Origin: Anaerosacchariphilus polymeriproducens | GTDB lineage: Bacteria > Bacillota > Clostridia > Lachnospirales > Lachnospiraceae | Assembly (NCBI RefSeq): GCF_003363435.1 | Contig: NZ_QRCT01000050.1 | Location: 1 to 64,000, forward strand | Reading direction: 5' to 3' | Length of the DNA stretch: 64,000 nucleotides | In this document: piece after piece, positions 59,633 through 64,000 of the stretch | Position numbering within the stretch: the stretch's first letter is position 1 | Layout: each line of letters opens with the position of its first letter | Program-made: the position numbers and the translations under genes | Notes under the pieces: model-generated | Databases searched by the model: none | What the model was told of the DNA's origin: nothing | Seen by the model: only the letters and a program-made list of their open reading frames with translations

Positions 59633-60118
59633 ATGAAAACATTAATTATTTATTACTCGTTAGAAGGTAACACAGAAATGATTGCAAATAAAATGAGAGA
59701 ACATCTTCAGGCTGATATTGTGCGTCTTATGCCAAAAAAAGATATACCTGCAGGAAATATTAAAAAATATATTTGGGGCGGAAAAAGTGCGTTGTTTGGG
59801 GAGAAGCCCGAGTTGGAACCATATGAGGCCAAAATCGAAGATTATGATATCATTGTCATTGGAACTCCGGTGTGGGCAAGTACGTATGCTCCTGCAATAG
59901 GAACATTTTTATCAGAAAATAAGATACAGGGAAAAGACATTTACCTGGTTGCCTGCCATGGAGGAGGAGGATCAGACAAGTGTTTTAATAAATTAGAAGA
60001 AAAACTGCAAGGAAATCAAATAAAAGGAAAAATAGAATTTGTTGATCCGACCAAAGGATCTAATATGGAAATAAATGAAAGAATTAAAGAGTTTTGTAAA
60101 AATATTTTAAATCCATAA
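59633..60118 (+). CDS. Flavodoxin-like protein, 161 aa
   Basis: FMN-binding P-loop YYSLEGNTEMIA near the N-terminus and FMN-loop stretches VIGTPVWASTYAPAIGTF and ACHGGGGSDKCF. Small single-domain electron carrier or flavoprotein reductase. The start is the ATG at 59633 with AAGGAGG seven bases upstream; an in-frame extension to 59546 has no site. The methyltransferase gene follows by 12 bases. Confidence 0.85.
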   Translation: MKTLIIYYSLEGNTEMIANKMREHLQADIVRLMPKKDIPAGNIKKYIWGGKSALFGEKPELEPYEAKIEDYDIIVIGTPVWASTYAPAIGTFLSENKIQGKDIYLVACHGGGGSDKCFNKLEEKLQGNQIKGKIEFVDPTKGSNMEINERIKEFCKNILNP

Positions 60119-60130
60119 TAGGAAATTAGT

Positions 60131-60598
60131 ATGAAGATAGATAAATATTGTTATGTATATAAAGAAAAAATTGGAGAAATTACAATCGGATCAGATGGGG
60201 AATTTATAACGAAATTACTTTTTGGAAATCATGCAGATTTATTTTTGAATACGAAAGAGATTCCGTTAATAGAAAAAACCGCTTGCCAGTTGAAAGAGTA
60301 TCTAAACGGTAATTCGGAATTGGTCCAAGTACCTATCAAATTAAGAGGTACGAATTTTCAAATGAAAGTTTGGAATGTTTTAAAGCAGATTCCTTATGGA
60401 CAAACAAGAAGTTATAAAGAAATAGCAATGATGATAGATAATCCAAAGGCATGTAGAGCAGTAGGAATGGCCAATAATAGAAATCCTATTCCTATCATTA
60501 TTCCTTGTCATAGAGTAATAGGTTCCGATGGTTCACTAGTTGGATATGGTGGTGGAATGAGGTTAAAACAATATTTACTAAATTTAGAAGGAAAATGA
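60131..60598 (+). CDS. ogt: Methylated-DNA-protein-cysteine methyltransferase, 155 aa
   Basis: Active-site motif IPCHRVIGSDG with nucleophile C126, and the helix-turn-helix region YGQTRSYKEIAMMI, plus the N-terminal RNase-H-like subdomain. It repairs O6-methylguanine by transferring the methyl group to its own cysteine. Compact size is normal for the Ogt/AdaB type. Co-transcribed with the flavodoxin gene. Confidence 0.93.
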   Translation: MKIDKYCYVYKEKIGEITIGSDGEFITKLLFGNHADLFLNTKEIPLIEKTACQLKEYLNGNSELVQVPIKLRGTNFQMKVWNVLKQIPYGQTRSYKEIAMMIDNPKACRAVGMANNRNPIPIIIPCHRVIGSDGSLVGYGGGMRLKQYLLNLEGK

Positions 60599-60702
60599 AA
60601 AATTAAAATGTAATAAATTCCTAAGTACGTAATAATTTGGAATAAATTATGTTTAAAGATTAGTATTAAATAGAATTTTGTATATTTTAAGAATAATTTT
60701 GC

Positions 60703-60731
60703 TTGGAGTTCTTTTGGCTATGAGGTATTAT
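60703..60731 (+). promoter_or_regulatory. Promoter of the antiterminator-PTS operon
   Basis: TTGGAG and TATTAT with a 17-bp spacer; transcription would start about 25 bases before the first RAT sequence. Confidence 0.6.
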
Positions 60732-60757
60732 ATATGATATAACAGATAAATGTATAT

Positions 60758-60786
60758 GGATTGTGACTGGTAATGCAGGCAAGACC
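60758..60786 (+). promoter_or_regulatory. Ribonucleic antiterminator (RAT) 1
   Basis: The 29-nt element GGATTGTGACTG ... GCAGGCAAGACC has the conserved BglG/LicT-type RAT arrangement. Its last six bases are also the left arm of the terminator at 60781, so the two structures exclude each other; binding of the antiterminator protein would allow read-through. Confidence 0.9.
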
Positions 60787-60828
60787 ATCTTTGTAACAAA
60801 TGAATTTTTTACAAAGCAGGTCTTTTTT
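60781..60828 (+). terminator. RAT-controlled terminator 1
   Basis: AAGACC...TTTGTA pairs with TACAAA...GGTCTT, followed by TTTT. It lies directly upstream of the antiterminator gene, giving autoregulation. Confidence 0.88.
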
Positions 60829-60854
60829 GCGACTTATAAGAGGGGTGGCATGGG

Positions 60855-61700
60855 GTGTATTACATTACAAAAGTAATAAATAATAACATTGTATGTTCTG
60901 TAGATTCCGGTGGAAATGAAATTATACTGCGTGGTCTTGGAATAGGTTTTCAAAAGAAAGTAAAAGATGAAATACCTAAGGAAAAGATTGAGAAGATTTA
61001 TAAAATTTCAAACGCATCTACATCAAACAAACTTCAGGAATTGTTGAAAAATATTCCTTTGGAGTATGTAAGTACTTGTACGGAAATTATTGAGTATGCG
61101 AAGAAAGTATTAGGAAAACGACTCAATGATAATATTTACATTACATTAACAGATCATATAAGTTTTGCAATTGAGAGAAAACAACAGGATTTGGAATATA
61201 CCAATGCACTTCTGTCAGAAATCCGAAGCTTTTATTCTCAAGAGTATGAGATTGGTATACAGGCACTTGCAATTATTGAAGAGAAATTGGGGATACGGCT
61301 CTCCTTGGACGAAGCGGGATTCATAGCATTGCATATTATCAATGCTGAATTGGATACTGATATGAGTAATATGGTCAGTATCACAAATTTAATACAGAAT
61401 GCAATTTTAATAGTGAAAGAATATTATAATATCGAATGGGATGAAGAATCACTGCATTGTGTACGATTTGTAACTCATTTGAAGTTTTTTGGACAGAGAT
61501 TGTTTCAAAATAAAATTACAAAAGATGATGATATCGGATTTCAGAACATGGTGAAAAAGAGATATCCAAAAGATTACGGCTGTGCATTAAAGATAAAAGA
61601 ATATATAGAAGGAACTTTTAAGAGAAAAATTACGGAAGAAGAAATGGTTTTTCTCACAGTTCATTTGCGTAGAATAACTAGCAATTCGGATTGTGACTGA
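60855..61700 (+). CDS. BglG/LicT/GlcT-family transcription antiterminator, 281 aa
   Basis: RNA-binding CAT domain at residues about 1-55 (YYITKVINNNIVCSV, GLGIGFQKK), PRD1 at about 65-165 and PRD2 at about 175-278 with histidines at conserved phosphorylation positions (TDHISFAIE, LHIINAEL, HCVRFVTHLKFFGQRL, TVHLRR). PTS-dependent phosphorylation sets its dimerisation and RAT binding. A GTG (60855) follows AGGGGTGG; no in-frame ATG fits. Located just before a glucose-type PTS gene and ptsH, it is GlcT-like in context. Its stop codon lies inside the second RAT. Confidence 0.92.
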   Translation: MYYITKVINNNIVCSVDSGGNEIILRGLGIGFQKKVKDEIPKEKIEKIYKISNASTSNKLQELLKNIPLEYVSTCTEIIEYAKKVLGKRLNDNIYITLTDHISFAIERKQQDLEYTNALLSEIRSFYSQEYEIGIQALAIIEEKLGIRLSLDEAGFIALHIINAELDTDMSNMVSITNLIQNAILIVKEYYNIEWDEESLHCVRFVTHLKFFGQRLFQNKITKDDDIGFQNMVKKRYPKDYGCALKIKEYIEGTFKRKITEEEMVFLTVHLRRITSNSDCD

Positions 61701-61716
61701 TTTAGCAGGCAAGACC
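61688..61716 (+). promoter_or_regulatory. Ribonucleic antiterminator (RAT) 2, overlapping the antiterminator stop codon
   Basis: A second 29-nt RAT, identical to RAT1 except at a few central positions, begins in the last codons of the antiterminator gene; the TGA stop (61698-61700) is within it. Thus the structure and the end of translation may influence one another. Confidence 0.88.
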
Positions 61717-61778
61717 GAAGTAGTGGAATAGAAGGTATAATTTTACCTTTTTATTTGATTACTTTGGTCTTTTTTTAT
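61711..61778 (+). terminator. RAT-controlled terminator 2 before the PTS gene
   Basis: AAGACCGAAGTAGT pairs with ATTACTTTGGTCTT (with a few mismatches) around an inner hairpin GGTATAATTTTACC, followed by TTTTT. Shares AAGACC with RAT2. Confidence 0.85.
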
Positions 61779-61802
61779 AAATAAAAAGGAGGATTTTACA
61801 TT

Positions 61803-63899
61803 ATGAAAGATCAAATTTTTGGGGTATTGCAACGAGTTGGTAGATCGTTTATGTTACCTATTGCCATTTTGCCTGTGGCAGGACTATTTTTGGGAATTGG
61901 TGGTTCATTCACCAATGAAACGATGTTAGAAACTTATGGATTAGTTGAGTTTATGGGAAAAGGAACCATAATGTATGCAATTTTATCGGTTTTAAATGCA
62001 GCCGGAAGCATAGTTTTTGCCAATCTGCCTATTTTATTTGCAATGGGTGTAGCAATTGGTATGGCTAGAAAAGAAAAAGAAGTTGCAGCATTAGCAGCAG
62101 CAATTGCATTTTTAATTATGCATGCATCAATTGGCTGTATGATTGATATTAACGGTGGAACCGATTCAATGCTTGCAGGTTCCACTACATCAGTACTTGG
62201 AATCACTTCACTTCAAATGGGAGTGTTTGGAGGTATTATTGTCGGGCTTGGTGTATCGGCCTTACATAATCGTTTTTATAAGATTGAACTGCCTCAAGTA
62301 TTGTCATTCTTTGGAGGTACCAGATTTGTACCTATCATAAGTTCAATAGTATTTTTATTTGTTGGAATTGGGATGTTTTTTGTTTGGCCTCCAATTCAGA
62401 CTGGAATTTATAAAGTTGGAGATTTAGTTTTAAGATCAGGATATGGCGGAACATTTATATATGGAGTTATGGAAAGAGCATTGATTCCTTTTGGGCTTCA
62501 TCATGTATTCTATTTACCGTTCTGGCAGACAGCAGTTGGTGGTGTCGCAACAGTAAATGGCCAGTTAATTGAAGGTGCTCAGAATATTTTCTTTGCAGAA
62601 CTTGGAACTAAGGGAATTGAACATTTCAGTGTGTCAGCTACCAGATTTATGTCAGGTAAATTCCCTCTTATGATATTTGGTTTAGCAGGTGCTGCTTTGG
62701 CAATGTATAAATGTGCAAAACCTGAAAAGAAAAAACTGGTAGGTGGATTATTACTATCTGCAGCGTTGACTTCTATGTTGACCGGAATTACAGAACCTAT
62801 TGAATTTACATTTTTATTTGTAGCACCGATTTTATATGTGATTCACTGTGCTTTGGCAGGTTTATCCTACATGTTAATGCATATTCTTAACGTTGGAGTT
62901 GGTATGACTTTCTCAGGAGGACTTATTGACTTAACTCTATTTGGTATTTTACAGGGAAATCAAAAAACCAGTTGGGTATGGATTGTAATCGTGGGAATTG
63001 GATATTTTATTGTTTACTATTTTGGATTCAGTTTCTTAATTAATAAATTCAACTTTAAAACACCGGGTCGTGAAGAAGGAGACGCTGAAACAAAACTTTA
63101 TACCAGGGCAGACGTAAATGCCAAAAAGGGTAAAAAGGGTGAGAATGCATCAGGCGGAAGCGATGATGTAACTTCAGCAATGATTACAAAAGGATTAGGT
63201 GGAAAAGACAATATCAGTGATGTTGACTGTTGTGCAACAAGGTTACGTACGACTGTTTTTGATGCATCTAAAGTTGATGAAAGTACATTAAAGCAAAGTG
63301 GTGCAGCCGGAGTTATTAAAAAAGGTAATGGTATTCAAATTATTTATGGACCAAGAGTAACAGTTATTAAGTCTAATTTAGAAGATTATTTACACAGTTC
63401 AGCAAGTGATATCGTAGAAGAAGAAACAAACGTCGAAGCAACAAAAGTAGAAGCAAAGGTACTTGCACCTTTAACGGGTAAAGTACTTACACTTCAAGAA
63501 GTAAATGACGGTGTATTTTCAGAAGGAATGCTTGGAGAAGGAATTGCGATAGAACCGGAAGATGGATTAGTGGTTGCACCATTTGACGGAGAAGTATCCA
63601 TGGTATTTGATACGAAACATGCAATTGGATTAGTTGATGAGAATGGAGTTGAATTATTAATCCATGTAGGAATTGATACGGTACAGTTGAATGGAAAATA
63701 TTACGAAGTAATGGTAAAAGATGGACAGAAGGTGAAAGCTGGAGACGAAATGTTAAAGGTGGATTTAGAAGGAATTAAAAAAGAAGGGTATCGCACAATT
63801 ACTCCTATTATTGTTACTAATACAGATAATTTCCAATCTATTACTCACACAAATCAAAATCAGGCCAAGAAATTAGATGAGATCTTAGATATAAAATAA
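61803..63899 (+). CDS. ptsG: Glucose-type PTS transporter, EIICBA, 698 aa
   Basis: Order IIC (residues about 1-410, with the FGLHHVFYLPFWQTAVGG substrate loop and TGITEPIEFTF), IIB (about 450-530; phosphorylated cysteine C477 in CCATRLR) and IIA (about 550-698; H621 in LLIHVGIDTVQL). It phosphorylates and imports glucose or a related hexose. IIC and IIB are joined by a Lys/Gly-rich linker. Expression is gated by RAT2/terminator 2. HPr follows 17 bases after its stop. Confidence 0.93.
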   Translation: MKDQIFGVLQRVGRSFMLPIAILPVAGLFLGIGGSFTNETMLETYGLVEFMGKGTIMYAILSVLNAAGSIVFANLPILFAMGVAIGMARKEKEVAALAAAIAFLIMHASIGCMIDINGGTDSMLAGSTTSVLGITSLQMGVFGGIIVGLGVSALHNRFYKIELPQVLSFFGGTRFVPIISSIVFLFVGIGMFFVWPPIQTGIYKVGDLVLRSGYGGTFIYGVMERALIPFGLHHVFYLPFWQTAVGGVATVNGQLIEGAQNIFFAELGTKGIEHFSVSATRFMSGKFPLMIFGLAGAALAMYKCAKPEKKKLVGGLLLSAALTSMLTGITEPIEFTFLFVAPILYVIHCALAGLSYMLMHILNVGVGMTFSGGLIDLTLFGILQGNQKTSWVWIVIVGIGYFIVYYFGFSFLINKFNFKTPGREEGDAETKLYTRADVNAKKGKKGENASGGSDDVTSAMITKGLGGKDNISDVDCCATRLRTTVFDASKVDESTLKQSGAAGVIKKGNGIQIIYGPRVTVIKSNLEDYLHSSASDIVEEETNVEATKVEAKVLAPLTGKVLTLQEVNDGVFSEGMLGEGIAIEPEDGLVVAPFDGEVSMVFDTKHAIGLVDENGVELLIHVGIDTVQLNGKYYEVMVKDGQKVKAGDEMLKVDLEGIKKEGYRTITPIIVTNTDNFQSITHTNQNQAKKLDEILDIK

Positions 63900-63916
63900 G
63901 AGAAGGAGAATAAATA

Positions 63917-64000
63917 ATGAAAAGTTTTAATTACGTAATTACAGATGAAGTAGGGATTCATGCCAGACCTGCAGGAACTCTTGTGAAAGAAGCAAAAAAT
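63917..64000 (+). CDS. ptsH: HPr (phosphocarrier), 5' part only
   Basis: The first 28 codons are visible and the gene runs off the window end. The start MKSFNYVITDEVGIHARPAG shows the EI phosphorylation histidine H15. AGAAGGAG ribosome site. HPr passes phosphate to the preceding EIICBA protein; its presence in the same operon explains the GlcT-like control. Confidence 0.92.
   Translation, partial: MKSFNYVITDEVGIHARPAGTLVKEAKN

Overview
The window comes from a low-GC, endospore-forming Clostridia genome, most likely a Lachnospiraceae-type gut anaerobe. The evidence is the CotJ, CspB-like and SleC-like spore genes, a GlcT/LicT-controlled glucose PTS, a membrane H+-pyrophosphatase and AT-rich DNA with strong AGGAGG ribosome sites. 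No 16S rRNA or other taxonomic marker is present, so the assignment is an inference.

Positions 1 to about 24.74 kb are the right-hand part of a siphovirus-type prophage whose left end (integrase, repressor, replication) lies outside the window. The late genes run in standard order: ArpU/RinA-like late regulator, free-standing HNH homing endonuclease, fused small+large terminase, portal, minor capsid protein with a C-terminal toxin-like domain, scaffold, major capsid, head-tail connectors, tail tube, two chaperone-like genes, tape measure, distal tail and tail tip, fibre, an SGNH-hydrolase/lectin receptor-binding protein, holin and M15 endolysin. To the right of lysis is a small cargo zone: a promoter with a palindromic operator driving three tiny genes, and a leftward cassette with a double-glycine-leader peptide, a small membrane protein and a zinc-ribbon membrane protein.

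The prophage stops abruptly inside the 5' third of cotJC (spore coat Mn-catalase family), leaving 69 codons on the chromosomal side at 24743-24952. Next to it is a spore island: CspB-like S8 protease, cotJB, cotJA, a divergent-site rubrerythrin, a SleC-like cortex-lytic enzyme, then a GMC oxidoreductase with a gluconate-2-dehydrogenase-subunit-3-like partner and a DUF421 protein. The best reading is that the prophage is an intervening element in a sporulation gene, comparable in logic to skin in sigK or SPbeta in spsM. It could rejoin cotJC on excision. The left half of cotJC would have to lie beyond the left edge of the window.

From 32 to 41 kb are stress and membrane functions: a Cys-rich copper-binding four-helix protein, a MarR regulator, two tandem ArsA/Get3-like ATPases each ending in a small-heat-shock-like domain with a small helical protein between them, a TetR regulator, oleate hydratase, a Bax-inhibitor-1 protein and an APC permease. 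From 41 to 49 kb are a chemoreceptor and secreted enzymes (GH13 alpha-amylase, Zn-dependent phospholipase C, purple-acid-phosphatase-like enzyme) plus a DUF434 protein. From 48.9 to 55 kb is envelope-stress-type regulation: a LytTR regulator coupled to a LiaF-like protein, then a DUF4026/DUF2314 protein coupled to a response regulator, ABC transporter and histidine kinase. From 55 to 64 kb are an enoate-reductase-type flavoenzyme, H+-pyrophosphatase, flavodoxin, a methyl-DNA repair protein and the antiterminator-PTS-HPr glucose operon with two RAT/terminator switches.
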